A stretch of DNA of 64,000 bases from UBA8752 sp965657965 (GCA_965657965.1 CBFHQM010000002.1:62001-126000), one strand, 5' to 3'; shown: positions 43,619-53,685, counted from the first letter of the stretch. Notes: generated from the letters alone by a model not told the origin. Program-made: numbers and translations.

Positions 43619-46114
43619 TCAATCTGAAATCTCGAAAGTTTCAAGCACCCAAATGTCCTTGGTAATGGACTTGTCGTTCTTGAAGTAATAGACCCCGTGC
43701 TTGGTCACCGACTTCCGGTAAACGTTGACTTCGTTGTCCACGCGAACAGTCCTCTCCACGGTCAGGGCATTGCCCTGCTCGAAACTGCGCTCTTCCACAC
43801 CTACCCGGATGCCCTCTTTGGCCTTGACATCTTTGAAGTCAGACGAGGTCAAGGGGGCTCCGCTGTATTGACTATGGACGTCTTGCAACGCGCCAAAAGC
43901 CCGAACCCTCAGCCCTCCCTGGCCTGATAGTTTCGATTGAAAATCACGTCTTTCGACCGCCCTGATGTCCACCCAGTTGCCCATACGACGTTGCGCTTCT
44001 CCCATGCCCAAAACAGAATGGGTCTTCAGCTTGCGCTGAACCCCTTCGTAACGCATGATGCGGGCATCGACGGAAGTTTTTTGAAGGTCTTGATTGAATG
44101 CCGCATATCCGCTCAGGAGACGGTCTAAACTGTCCACGAACACAGCGTAGCGCTTGGTGCGGTCTAAAAGAAGCGCTGCGTTGTCTTCAATTTTGATGTC
44201 GACCGTCATCATTCGATCTCGACGCAATGCATTGGCCTGCGCCTGCTTGTCTTGGTTGTATTCCTGATGCACTTCCACCTCTGTATTGAGGTCTACAATC
44301 CGATCTGTTCGCCTTGATGCGGAGACGCGCTCCGCATCTAAATCGCGCTCTGTTTTTGACTGGATGTCCATCCAACTCGAGCCGCGGCGTCCAGTGTGAT
44401 TTCCTGTCCAAAGGTCCAGCTGATCCTCATTCCGATCGGCCACCAACTCTACGCCTTGCGCCCTGGCCCGAATCTCGGACAACAATGCATTTCGATAATA
44501 CGCTTCTGCATCGTCTTGGACTGTGTTTTGTCGAGCTGAGATGTAATTCCGACTTCGGTCGATTTCCGCATCCGAGTCTCGCTGACTTTCTGCCCGACGT
44601 TGGGCCTCTTTGTCTTCAGCAGCACTTTTTTCGGCTTCGATCAGCCGCTGCTGTTCTTCGGCCAACAGACGTGCCTCTTCTGCCGCCAGGGCTGCGCTTT
44701 CTGAGTCTTCATTCAACAAGGCCTCCGTGTCCACTTCAAGGTCGACGTCCAGGGTGACCTCCTCCATTAAGCCCTCAAGACGTCGCAACCTGTTTTTGGG
44801 ATACCGTTCCGAGGGGCGCAGGGCTTGAGCTGACTCGTAAGCCGACTTCGCAACTGGCCAGTTTTTGGCGTCAAAAGCCAAATCCCCTTCCCTCACTCGG
44901 TCTTCATATTCCCGGTCCGAAGCGGCTTGATCGGCCTGAACCTCAGTCTGTTTTTCTGTCTCGTCCGGCAAGCTCAACACCACAATCCGCTCTTCCGCCT
45001 CAGCGATCCGGTCAAAAGGGTAGACTTCATTCGGAAACAGCTCAGAAGCCTCCTCGTAGAGTCCCTTCGCTGCGGCATAATTCTGCTTATCGAAGTCCCG
45101 GTCAGCTCGGTCAATTAACCGATCGTACGCCTTCCGTTTCCGCTGTTCTTCCTCCGCCGCTTTCGCTTCCGCTTGCGCCTCAAGGTCTTCCTCTGGCTCA
45201 GTAGGTTCGACGGCCTCTTCTTCCTGTTCTTCCTCCTCCGGTTCAGCCGTGGCTGCGTTCACTTCGGCCATCAATTCAATCGCCTCAGCATCGTCTGGCT
45301 TGATGTCCAGCGCCCCTTCAATCGCCCCCCTTGCACCCGCCCAGTCTTTTTTCTTGAGCTTGATTTTCCCTTCGCGGATAAAACGGTCAAATTCCGCAGC
45401 TGCGGCCGCTTCCTCCTCCGCCTTCTCCAAATTTGTTTGTGCCTCTTCGACCATGGTTTCGGCTCGGCTGTCCCCAGGGACTTCCGTCAGGGCGCGTTCG
45501 AGCCAGTTGATGCTTTGCTCCCAACGCCCGCGACCAAATTCTACCTCGGCCTTGCGCATGTGCTCATCGTAGACCTTGTTGGAAGCCACCTCAGAAGCTT
45601 CGCCGTCTCCATCAGACTCCGCGTTTTCCAAGGCCTGCTGAATCCGTTTTTGCATCTGAGATGTATACTCCCCATCCCAACCGAGTTCTTGCTTGCGCTC
45701 ATCAAAGCTCACGATGCCAATCGGCTCTTCGAGCAATGCCATGTCAAACCCGTCTGGCACTTCAAACAAGCTCATCTCTACCGTAAGAAAGAACGGCTTG
45801 CTCTGGAAGTCTTCTGGAATGGTGGACGTTTCAACCTGAACCATTCGGTCACTCAAACCATCGAGACTAAACCTCAATTCGTAGTCAAAACCATGATCCA
45901 GTGACAAGCTATACTTGCCATTGCCCAAAGTTTGAACGGCATCGTAGGGCTGACCATTTTGGAAAACCTCCACACGCACACCCGATAGTTTGGCGTTGGT
46001 GTCCTTGTTTCTGACAGCGCCATTGACCTCAATGCCAGCTTGCGACCATGCGGTCACAGACAACAAACACAAGAACGCCAGGCACGCCAAGCCCTTGAAT
46101 TTCCCCGATGTCAT
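43619..46114 (-). CDS. Large secreted protein with carboxypeptidase-like domain, TPR and coiled coil
   Basis: The 831-residue product (ATG 46114) has a signal peptide (GLACLAFLCLLSVTAWSQA). A carboxypeptidase-regulatory-like beta sandwich follows (residues 21-110, GAVRNKDTNAKLSGVRVEVF), then TPR-like units rich in Glu and Ala (residues about 180-440) and a long charged coiled coil. The C terminus (RTVRVDNEVNVYRKSVTKHGVYYFKND) is a beta-rich domain. It resembles Bacteroidota periplasmic proteins linked to gliding or envelope complexes, but no role can be named. It converges with the hydrolase gene, whose stop abuts at 43618. Confidence 0.7.
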   Translation of the reverse strand: MTSGKFKGLACLAFLCLLSVTAWSQAGIEVNGAVRNKDTNAKLSGVRVEVFQNGQPYDAVQTLGNGKYSLSLDHGFDYELRFSLDGLSDRMVQVETSTIPEDFQSKPFFLTVEMSLFEVPDGFDMALLEEPIGIVSFDERKQELGWDGEYTSQMQKRIQQALENAESDGDGEASEVASNKVYDEHMRKAEVEFGRGRWEQSINWLERALTEVPGDSRAETMVEEAQTNLEKAEEEAAAAAEFDRFIREGKIKLKKKDWAGARGAIEGALDIKPDDAEAIELMAEVNAATAEPEEEEQEEEAVEPTEPEEDLEAQAEAKAAEEEQRKRKAYDRLIDRADRDFDKQNYAAAKGLYEEASELFPNEVYPFDRIAEAEERIVVLSLPDETEKQTEVQADQAASDREYEDRVREGDLAFDAKNWPVAKSAYESAQALRPSERYPKNRLRRLEGLMEEVTLDVDLEVDTEALLNEDSESAALAAEEARLLAEEQQRLIEAEKSAAEDKEAQRRAESQRDSDAEIDRSRNYISARQNTVQDDAEAYYRNALLSEIRARAQGVELVADRNEDQLDLWTGNHTGRRGSSWMDIQSKTERDLDAERVSASRRTDRIVDLNTEVEVHQEYNQDKQAQANALRRDRMMTVDIKIEDNAALLLDRTKRYAVFVDSLDRLLSGYAAFNQDLQKTSVDARIMRYEGVQRKLKTHSVLGMGEAQRRMGNWVDIRAVERRDFQSKLSGQGGLRVRAFGALQDVHSQYSGAPLTSSDFKDVKAKEGIRVGVEERSFEQGNALTVERTVRVDNEVNVYRKSVTKHGVYYFKNDKSITKDIWVLETFEISD

Positions 46115-46214
46115 GATCCCATCCATCTTTGTTGTTCGCTGCAATCTAACTTACTCGAATAAAGGACATTCAATTGAATGAACCATTCTTTCCTCTCACC
46201 TCTTACGCAAAAGT

Positions 46215-47381
46215 ATGCCCATAGGATACTGGGAAAGTGAATACTTGCTTCAACCGGCCGATTTAACCATTGTAGGTGCGGGAATCGTAGGCATGAGCAC
46301 AGCCCTTCATTTCAAGCAACATCGGCCAAATGCCCGTGTGCGGATTGTGGAACGAGACCCCCTTTCTTCGGGCGGGACCACGCGGAATGCCGGTTTTGCT
46401 TGCTTTGGCAGTGCAGGCGAATGGCTCGATGATCTCGAAACCCTGGGAATGGAGGAACTCAAGTCCTTGGTTCGAAATCGGACGGAAGGGCTTGCCGAAC
46501 TGCTGCACTTGCTGGGATCAGAATCCATTGGACTGGAGTGGACAGGCGGCTGGGAACTCTTTGGTCAGGCGCCTGAAGACGAACACCTTTCCAAGCGCGT
46601 TATTCAGGCATTGCCGAAAATCAACGCGGCTGTAACGCCAATTTTAAGCACCACTTTGGGCCCCATTCATCCCCTCCTTACGAACCATGACGCGGCCAAA
46701 TTGGACCCCAAAAGGGCAAGCGCTCTCGGTGCCCGAACGGCGGTTTCTCTTCCTTGGGAAGGCATGATTCACACGGGAAAAATGGTAGCCGCATTCCACA
46801 AAGCCCTGAACCAAGCGGGGATTGAGCGGCTACACGGCGTTGAGGTGAATCACCTTGAGCGTTCCGCAAATGACTGGCGTCTTGACACCTCAAAAGGCGA
46901 ATTGGCCTCGACGCAAGTGGCCATCTGCACCAATGGCTTGGCCAAAGCCCTCCTTCCCAATCTGGATGCCCAACCCGTTCCCAATCGGGTGTTTGTGGGC
47001 CAAGTCCAGCCTGGCGTGTTGCCCTTGGGCACCTACCACTTAGACCGCGGCTACCTCTACATGCGTTCACTGGAAAACAACCGGGTGCTGTTTGGGGGTG
47101 GCCGCCATTGGAACCTTGCGCCACCAGAATCGGACGGATACGGCTCGAACACCCCTTGCGAATGGGATGAGCGGCTCCAACGCACGGCGGAGTCCTGGAT
47201 TGGCCCCATTCATAACATTTCTCACCGGTGGACGGGTTGGCTGGGTGTGGGAAAAGACCGTCGTCCTTTGATTGGTCAAACCCAACCAGGACTCCATTAC
47301 GCCGTTCGGATGGGCGGCATGGGTGTGGCCATTGGATGTGGTGTGGGCAAGGAGCTCGCAAAGAAATTGAGCGCAGAGTAA
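46215..47381 (+). CDS. FAD-dependent amine/amino-acid oxidase (DAO family)
   Basis: The 388-residue product has the FAD dinucleotide fold at the N terminus (ADLTIVGAGIVGMSTALHF, then RIVERDPLSSGGTTRNAGFACFG), typical of gamma-glutamylputrescine or D-amino-acid oxidase relatives. The C-terminal GVGKDRRPLIGQTQPGLHYAVRMGGMGVA region binds the flavin and substrate side. The substrate is unknown. It is divergent from the TPR/coiled-coil gene and precedes the SPOR-tailed membrane protein, with no obvious pathway link. Confidence 0.85.
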   Translation: MPIGYWESEYLLQPADLTIVGAGIVGMSTALHFKQHRPNARVRIVERDPLSSGGTTRNAGFACFGSAGEWLDDLETLGMEELKSLVRNRTEGLAELLHLLGSESIGLEWTGGWELFGQAPEDEHLSKRVIQALPKINAAVTPILSTTLGPIHPLLTNHDAAKLDPKRASALGARTAVSLPWEGMIHTGKMVAAFHKALNQAGIERLHGVEVNHLERSANDWRLDTSKGELASTQVAICTNGLAKALLPNLDAQPVPNRVFVGQVQPGVLPLGTYHLDRGYLYMRSLENNRVLFGGGRHWNLAPPESDGYGSNTPCEWDERLQRTAESWIGPIHNISHRWTGWLGVGKDRRPLIGQTQPGLHYAVRMGGMGVAIGCGVGKELAKKLSAE

Positions 47382-47424
47382 CCTTTTTCTTGAGCTGGGC
47401 GTAAGGGGGCATGAATACCACGTC

Positions 47425-49392
47425 ATGCCCAACGCGATTTCCCTCCGTCCCTCCGCTACCCACAGCCTCATTTGGCTGTGCGGCACCTTGCTCCTCCTTT
47501 GTTGTTTCACCGCGGCACCTGCATTTGTGTCCGGTCAGAGCCCAACAGCTTCTGGCGCCTCTTTGCATGCCGGATTCCAAGTCGGACCTGCCGCTCTTTT
47601 TTCGGAACGCACGCAAGCCTTGGGTGCGCATCATCTGGGCAACACAGGCTTTGGGCAAACCGTGACTGTCCAATCCAGGTGGAACGGGCCTTGGGAGGTA
47701 GAATTCCAAGGAAGCCAGAGCTTGGTGACGGCCGACGACGGAGCATTGAACGGTCTTCAAACCGAAATCAAGAGTGCCGCTGTTCTGTTGAACTTCACCA
47801 TGGGTGGCAGAGAGACACAACGTGCAAGCACACGAAACGCGAGGATGACGAACGGGTTTCAGCCGTTTATCGGCATTGGTCTGGCCCATGTCGACCACAT
47901 GATGAAACAAGACCTTGAAGACGCCTCTGGCCGACGTTACCACCTCTGGTCCGACGGGTCACTCCGCGATGTAGATGAGGCTGGAGACCACGCTGGCAAC
48001 GCCAACATTTTAACCAGGGACTATGCCTATGAGAGTGATCTCAATGACATGCAACGCACCCACGGCAGCGGACAAAGCTTGGCCATCCCTGCCCAGCTTG
48101 GCATTCGTCTCGACGTTTCCCCAAGGGTTCGCGCTCGCTTTGGCGTGAGCGGATGGTTGGGACTGACCGATCGCATTGACGGGCAATCTTCCGGGCGCAT
48201 CGCATCGGGAGACGCGCTTGCAACCGGCTTTTTCGGCTTGGGCATTCGATTGGGGAAATTGAGCAAGAAACTCCCACCAGTCCCAGTCACTCCTGGCTTC
48301 ACGGCGACCGACGCAGCCCTTTTGGCCAGCATGGACACCGATGGCGACGGCGTGAACAATTTGCGAGACCGTTGTCCAGGCACGCCAGACAACGCTCAAG
48401 TGGACGAAGACGGTTGCGCAGTGGACTCCGATGGTGACGGCTATGCTGACTATAGGGACAAGGAGCCTCTGTCTCGACACACCTTCGTCAATTCCGACGG
48501 CATCGCAATCAACCGGGGAATGGTCACCACTCAGGACTGGGACACCATCCGTGGACAGATCATCTCTGATCTTGCCGACTTGGCCAGCTTTACACTTCGG
48601 GTGCCGAAACCAGAAGCCGGCTGGACGCAAGCCGAGCAGAAATCCCTCATGGCATTTTCTCACCTCAAAGAGACTTCAGAAGCCATGGAAGTCCGCGTGG
48701 GGCCAAACCCCGATGCAGCGAACCGTGCAGCGAACCAGCTGGAAGCCAATGGGCTCTCCGCTGAAATCATCGACCCTGTTGCCATAGAAGCGCCGAGTGC
48801 TGCGATCGAAACAACGCCCGAACCCGTTGTTCCCGCCGTCCACTACCGTGTTCAGCTTGGTGCATTCCATGCGCCCAAATCCGCTGAACTGGATGCGCTT
48901 TTTGCCGGATTAAAAGTGGTCCAATTTCAAGGGGATGACGGCATAACGCGCATTGTGTCCTCTGCATTCTCCAACCGTTCTGACGCCGAGCTTCACAAAT
49001 TGAAAATGGAAGAACGCGGGTTCATTGGGGCCTTCTTGACCACCCATGGTCAGGATGAGTCAACCAGCCGCGACGCACAACATCGTGAGTCCGCGGAGAA
49101 CGAAATTCAGTTCGACGTGAGCAAATTGACTTTCCGCATTCAATTGGGCGCTTTGAAAGCGCAAGTTTCTACAGATGCGCTCGATGCCTTTTTGACAATT
49201 GGTCAAGTCGAACACCGCTCCGCGCCAGGATGGCATCGTTATCTGCAAGGCGAATACCCGAGCATGGCTTCGGCCAAACAGGCCTTGCCAACCATTCAAG
49301 CTGCAGGCTTTGCCGACGCGTTTGTGGTGGGCGATGTCGCAGGAAGGGTGGTTCCGGTTGCTGAAGCGATCATCCTGCTCGGTCAGGACTGA
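47425..49392 (+). CDS. Outer-membrane protein with thrombospondin-type calcium repeats and two SPOR-like domains
   Basis: The 655-residue product has a signal peptide (LLLLCCFTAAPAFVSGQ). A beta-barrel-like N-terminal part of about 280 residues is followed by TSP type-3 calcium repeats (MDTDGDGVNNLRDRCPGTPD and DSDGDGYADYRD). Two SPOR-like modules follow (VHYRVQLGAFHAPKS near residue 475 and LTFRIQLGALKAQVS near 570). It may tie the outer membrane to peptidoglycan. It overlaps the following COG2509 gene on the other strand by 10 nt. Confidence 0.75.
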   Translation: MPNAISLRPSATHSLIWLCGTLLLLCCFTAAPAFVSGQSPTASGASLHAGFQVGPAALFSERTQALGAHHLGNTGFGQTVTVQSRWNGPWEVEFQGSQSLVTADDGALNGLQTEIKSAAVLLNFTMGGRETQRASTRNARMTNGFQPFIGIGLAHVDHMMKQDLEDASGRRYHLWSDGSLRDVDEAGDHAGNANILTRDYAYESDLNDMQRTHGSGQSLAIPAQLGIRLDVSPRVRARFGVSGWLGLTDRIDGQSSGRIASGDALATGFFGLGIRLGKLSKKLPPVPVTPGFTATDAALLASMDTDGDGVNNLRDRCPGTPDNAQVDEDGCAVDSDGDGYADYRDKEPLSRHTFVNSDGIAINRGMVTTQDWDTIRGQIISDLADLASFTLRVPKPEAGWTQAEQKSLMAFSHLKETSEAMEVRVGPNPDAANRAANQLEANGLSAEIIDPVAIEAPSAAIETTPEPVVPAVHYRVQLGAFHAPKSAELDALFAGLKVVQFQGDDGITRIVSSAFSNRSDAELHKLKMEERGFIGAFLTTHGQDESTSRDAQHRESAENEIQFDVSKLTFRIQLGALKAQVSTDALDAFLTIGQVEHRSAPGWHRYLQGEYPSMASAKQALPTIQAAGFADAFVVGDVAGRVVPVAEAIILLGQD

Positions 49393-50981
49393 TTTTTCAA
49401 AGGCACCAGAGCTTCGGACACAGCATCGGCAACCCGCATGCCGTCCATGGCTGCCGACAAAATGCCGCCGGCATACCCCGCGCCTTCTCCACAAGGAAAA
49501 AGCCCTTTGACCTCTGGCATTTCACATGTCTTTGGGTCGCGCGGCATGCGGACTGGACTCGAAGTCCGACTCTCCGGCGCAACCACAATGGCATCGGGAT
49601 GCAAATACCCCGGCATTTTCCGTTCAAAGTCGAGGATGCCGGCAATCAGCCTGTCCACCACAAACGCGGGGAGAACGCGGGTCAAATCCACGGACTTGAG
49701 ACCAGCGAGATAACTGCAACTTGGCAAGTCTTTTGACTGGCGGCGCTTTACAAAGTCCACCAGCCGTTGCGCGGGTGCCACCTGCCCACCTCCACCGGCG
49801 GCGTGACAAGCTTGCTCTACTTCGCGCTGAAAGTTCAGTGCACCCAATGGACCTGTATGTCCCACCTCATCGAGGTCTTCCTCCTGAATGGTGGTCACCA
49901 GCCCACTGTTGGCCCAAGGATTGTTGCGCCTTGATGGGCTCCAGCCATTGGTCACAATCTCTCCGTTTTCTGTGGCACATGGCGCAATGATGCCCCCAGG
50001 GCACATGCAAAACGAAAACACACCACCCCCAGGAACCTGTGTCACGAGCGAATACGATGCTGGGGGCAACGACAGGTCTGCCGCCACTTGCGTTCCCCGC
50101 AGTCGATACTGCCTTTGGTCGATCCAAGATTGTGGATGCTCCACCCGAACACCGAGTGCGAAAGGCTTTCGCTCAATGGGCAACCCCTCTTGTTCCATCC
50201 ATTCAAAAACATCGCGCGCACCATGCCCTGTAGCCAACACAACGGCGGAAGCCAACACATCGCCTTCCGTGGTTTTGGCCCCGATCACATCACCCTCCGC
50301 TGACCGAAGCAGGCCATCCACCCTTACACCAAACCGCACCTCTCCTCCACAGGAAAGAACCGTTTCTCTCATGGCCTCGATGATGCCCGGCAATTTGTTG
50401 GTTCCAATGTGCGGATGCGTGTCCACCAAAATATCGGAGTCGGCACCGTGCTCTACAAGCCAACCCAGCGCCTTGAACCAAGCTCCCCTTTTCTTCGCCC
50501 GCGTGTAGAGCTTGCCATCGGAATACGTCCCCGCTCCTCCTTCTCCAAAACAATAATTGGACTCTGGATCCACCTCGCCTTCTCGAATCAAGGCCACCAA
50601 GTCTCGTCTACGCTGACGGACCCCCTTTCCACGCTCTAAGACCAGCGGCCGAATACCGCACTCAATCAGGCGCAGTGCGCAATACAATCCAGCTGGTCCT
50701 GAACCAACCACCAGCACAGCAGGACGGTCATGAACCGATTTCCAAGCGCCACGAACCACATTGACTTCGTGGTCACCTAACCCCACCTTCAACTCCACCA
50801 CAGCGGGATTTGGGCGCGCATCCAAGCTCCGCCTCAACACGGTCCACTTCGGAACCTCCCCCAATTGCCGGGCCAATGCGCGTTCAATGGCTTGGGCGTC
50901 ACGCGCCAATTCCGGCGGCAACCGCAACATCACAGACCGTTCAGATTCCGCCGGATTGGCGTTGTTGGCAGAAGTGTTCAT
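49383..50981 (-). CDS. FAD-dependent dehydrogenase, COG2509 family
   Basis: The 532-residue product has a flavin-binding N-terminal fold (PAVLVVGSGPAGLYCALRLIE and LVLERGKGVRQRRRDL) followed by NYCFGEGGAGTYSDGKLYTR, a hallmark of this uncharacterised family. The C terminus GLFPCGEGAGYAGGILSAAMDG closes the FAD site. The physiological substrate is not known. I choose the ATG at 50981 (MNTSANNANP) over the TTG at 50993, because a -7-like TAATTTG sits across the latter. Confidence 0.88.
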   Translation of the reverse strand: MNTSANNANPAESERSVMLRLPPELARDAQAIERALARQLGEVPKWTVLRRSLDARPNPAVVELKVGLGDHEVNVVRGAWKSVHDRPAVLVVGSGPAGLYCALRLIECGIRPLVLERGKGVRQRRRDLVALIREGEVDPESNYCFGEGGAGTYSDGKLYTRAKKRGAWFKALGWLVEHGADSDILVDTHPHIGTNKLPGIIEAMRETVLSCGGEVRFGVRVDGLLRSAEGDVIGAKTTEGDVLASAVVLATGHGARDVFEWMEQEGLPIERKPFALGVRVEHPQSWIDQRQYRLRGTQVAADLSLPPASYSLVTQVPGGGVFSFCMCPGGIIAPCATENGEIVTNGWSPSRRNNPWANSGLVTTIQEEDLDEVGHTGPLGALNFQREVEQACHAAGGGGQVAPAQRLVDFVKRRQSKDLPSCSYLAGLKSVDLTRVLPAFVVDRLIAGILDFERKMPGYLHPDAIVVAPESRTSSPVRMPRDPKTCEMPEVKGLFPCGEGAGYAGGILSAAMDGMRVADAVSEALVPLKNQS

Positions 50982-51034
50982 TTCCACGGGCAAATTACAC
51001 CGAGACCCCCTGCATTACAGGCAGGCCCAAGAAC

Positions 51035-51042
51035 TAGATTTG
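51035..51042 (+). promoter_or_regulatory. -7 box TAGATTTG of the E1 gene
   Basis: This is an exact TAnnTTTG match ending 4 nt (ACAC) before the ATG at 51047. Its upstream -33 element is only TTA, 17 nt away. Confidence 0.5.
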
Positions 51043-51046
51043 ACAC

Positions 51047-53065
51047 ATGTCGAACCCCGACGTTCCCCAGCTCCGCATTGCCGACCGTGGCTTGTCCCCG
51101 GCACGCATGCTCGAATTGCTTGACCACCTCTTGCTGCCTCGCCTGATTGAAGAGAAAATGCTCAGCTTATTGCGGCAGGGCCGCATCAGCAAGTGGTTTT
51201 CCGGCATGGGTCAAGAGGCCATCTCCGTGGGTTGCGCCGCAGCCTTGAATGAAGACGAGTTCATTCTGCCCATGCACCGCAATTTGGGTGTATTCACCAC
51301 CCGCGGCATTGAATTGACCCAACTCTTTGCCCAATTCCAAGGCAAAGCTTCTGGATTCACTCAAGGACACGACCGCAGTTTTCACTTTGGCAGCATGCCC
51401 CATCACATCGTGGGCATGATCAGTCACCTTGGTCCTCAATTGGGCATTGCCGACGGCATTGCACTCGCAAGCAAACTGCGCAATTCGGGCAAAGCCACCT
51501 TGGTTTTTACTGGAGATGGCGCCACAAGCGAGGGCGACTTTCACGAATCCTTGAACGTCGCCACAGTATGGCAATTGCCGGTCATTTTCTGCATCGAAAG
51601 CAACCACTGGGGCCTGTCTACCCCAAGCAGCGAACAATTCCGTTGCGCGCAATTCATTGACAAGGCCGCAGGCTATGGCATTCCTGAATCTGACGCCATT
51701 CGGGTCACCGGAAACAACATCTTGGAGGTCTACGAGACGGTGTCCACCGTGGCGGCCTCCATTCGAGAAAACCCCCGCCCCATTCTTCTGGAGTTCGATA
51801 CGTTTCGACGCAGAGGACACGAAGAAGCCAGCGGAACCAAATACTACCCCGAGGGCCTCATCGAAGCTTGGGAGAAAAACGACCCCGTTGATCGGTTTGT
51901 GGACTTCCTCATGGACCAAGGGCACTTGACTGCCGCTGAACTTGAAGAAAAGAAGAGCCGCCACAAAGCGTCCATCTCGGCTGCACTGAAGGCCGCCGAG
52001 GCCGAGCCCGATGTTCATCCCGACCGAGAGGCGGAGCTCAAGCGCTTGTTTAAGGAAGATCCCGCGGTATTGCGAGAAGCGGGAACAGAAACCCAAGAGC
52101 TCCGCATGATTGACGCCATCTCCGAGGGCCTCAAACAGTCCATGGAACGGCATCCAGAATTGGTCCTCATGGGCCAAGACATTAGTAAGTACGGAGGTGT
52201 TTTCAAAGTCACCGATGGCTTCGCCGATCAATTCGGAGCCGACCGCGTAAGGAACACCCCTCTCTGCGAGAGCGCCATTCTTGGCACCGGACTTGGATTG
52301 AGCATTGCTGGAGCCAAAGCGATGGTGGAGATGCAATTTGCTGACTTTGTGACCTGCGGGTTCAACCAAATCGTGAACAACCTGGCCAAACTCCACTGGC
52401 GATGGGGGCAAAATGCCGATGTGGTGGTGCGCATGCCCACGGGTGCTGGTGTCGCAGCGGGGCCATTTCACAGCCAGAGCAACGAAGCTTGGTTCTTTCA
52501 TGTTCCCGGCCTGATGCTGGCCTATCCAGCGTTCCCAGAAGACGCGAAAGGCCTGCTGGCACGGGCCATAGACGCACCGAATCCCGTGCTGTTCTTCGAA
52601 CACAAAGCCTTGTACCGAAGCCTTTCTGGGCCAGTCCCAACAAACGACTACAGCCTGCCCTTTGGACAGGCCCGTCTTATGGGGGAGCCCAAGGATGCCG
52701 TCATCATTTCTTACGGAATGGGCGTGCACTGGGGCTTAGAAGAAGCCCAACGTCGGAAGGAAGAAGAAGGCCTGGACATCGGTGTACTCGACTTGAGAAC
52801 CCTTGCGCCTTTGGATTGGGACGCGGTGTATGATGCCGCTCAGTCTGCAGGCAAGGTTTTGGTTCTTCACGAAGACAACCTAACGGGTGGCATTGGCGGT
52901 GAACTCACCGCGCGCATTCAGGAAGTCTGTTTTGAGCATTTGGATGCTCCAGTCAAACGTGTGGCCTCGTTGGATACGCCCGTTCCATTTGCCGCCAACT
53001 TGGAAGACGACTATCTGGCAAAAGCTGACTTGTCATCGGCTTTGGATAGCCTGCTGTCCTATTGA
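51047..53065 (+). CDS. 2-oxoacid dehydrogenase E1, alpha and beta subunits fused
   Basis: The 672-residue product combines the E1 alpha part (residues 1-320), with the thiamine diphosphate motif GDGATSEGDFHESLNVATVW, and the E1 beta part (about 350-672), with MGQDISKYGGVFKVTDGFAD and the PCESAI-like LCESAILGTGLGLSIAGAKA. In the full complex it decarboxylates a 2-oxoacid (pyruvate or branched-chain) and passes the acyl group to lipoyl-E2. Neither E2 nor E3 is in the window, so the substrate is open; the similarity pattern favours branched-chain-type oxoacids. Confidence 0.92.
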   Translation: MSNPDVPQLRIADRGLSPARMLELLDHLLLPRLIEEKMLSLLRQGRISKWFSGMGQEAISVGCAAALNEDEFILPMHRNLGVFTTRGIELTQLFAQFQGKASGFTQGHDRSFHFGSMPHHIVGMISHLGPQLGIADGIALASKLRNSGKATLVFTGDGATSEGDFHESLNVATVWQLPVIFCIESNHWGLSTPSSEQFRCAQFIDKAAGYGIPESDAIRVTGNNILEVYETVSTVAASIRENPRPILLEFDTFRRRGHEEASGTKYYPEGLIEAWEKNDPVDRFVDFLMDQGHLTAAELEEKKSRHKASISAALKAAEAEPDVHPDREAELKRLFKEDPAVLREAGTETQELRMIDAISEGLKQSMERHPELVLMGQDISKYGGVFKVTDGFADQFGADRVRNTPLCESAILGTGLGLSIAGAKAMVEMQFADFVTCGFNQIVNNLAKLHWRWGQNADVVVRMPTGAGVAAGPFHSQSNEAWFFHVPGLMLAYPAFPEDAKGLLARAIDAPNPVLFFEHKALYRSLSGPVPTNDYSLPFGQARLMGEPKDAVIISYGMGVHWGLEEAQRRKEEEGLDIGVLDLRTLAPLDWDAVYDAAQSAGKVLVLHEDNLTGGIGGELTARIQEVCFEHLDAPVKRVASLDTPVPFAANLEDDYLAKADLSSALDSLLSY

Positions 53066-53142
53066 AGACTGGATTGTGAACCAACCAACAGAAGTGCCTT
53101 TGATTCTGTCCCAACCGCTTACGCGCTGGGGCCCCCAAGAAA

Positions 53143-53685
53143 TTAGCGACGGCGCATCACCGTTTGGGGATTGTTGATGGCCTGTTCAATGGTGCGAATG
53201 TCCGCCTTGAGCATGCCTTTCTTGTCGAAGCGTTTCGCCTGAACCAACAGCGCCTTGGCCTCTTTGGTCCGGCGCTTTGTGCTTTGAATGGCCGCCAAGT
53301 TCAACATGACTGCTGCCTTTTCCTCGTCCCGCTTCAGCCCAACCTCCAAGGCTTGACGAAAGGCCTTTTCCGCTTCCGACAAACTGGATTCCAAAAGAAG
53401 ATTGCCTTTCAAGAACCAGTATTGCCCTCGGTTTTTAGGCCACAAGTGTTGAGGGTTAATGCTGGCCAGCATAGTGCGCGCCTTGTCCATCTTTTGCTGC
53501 TGGATCCGCAGAGCGACCATCACCATGCGCAAGCTGCGCAAGCCGGTCAGGCCAATCACAATGGCCAACAAAACCATGCCTACACCACTTCCAGTATGAC
53601 CGGAAACAAACAATTGAACGGCGTACGCGACTGCGCTGGCGGCGAGTCCAAACTTGAGAACACGGGTATCGAGCGGAAACTTCAT
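53143..53685 (-). CDS. Membrane protein with TPR-like helices, hypothetical
   Basis: The 180-residue product (ATG 53685, MKFPLDTRVLKFG) has two N-terminal membrane helices (LAASAVAYAVQLFV and GMVLLAIVIGLTGLRSL). A soluble TPR-like tail (GQYWFLKGNLLLESSLSEAEKAFRQALEVGL) and a basic end follow. Similar small Bacteroidota proteins have no known function. It converges on the E1 gene. Confidence 0.65.
   Translation of the reverse strand: MKFPLDTRVLKFGLAASAVAYAVQLFVSGHTGSGVGMVLLAIVIGLTGLRSLRMVMVALRIQQQKMDKARTMLASINPQHLWPKNRGQYWFLKGNLLLESSLSEAEKAFRQALEVGLKRDEEKAAVMLNLAAIQSTKRRTKEAKALLVQAKRFDKKGMLKADIRTIEQAINNPQTVMRRR

Noticed and set aside
46678..47943. 421-codon minus-strand open frame
   Set aside because: It spans the end of the oxidase and the start of the SPOR-protein gene in antisense; rich in Arg, Gly and Pro with no domain.
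51167..52729. 520-codon open frame on the minus strand
   Set aside because: It is fully antisense to the conserved E1 gene and has no recognisable domain; a product of codon composition.
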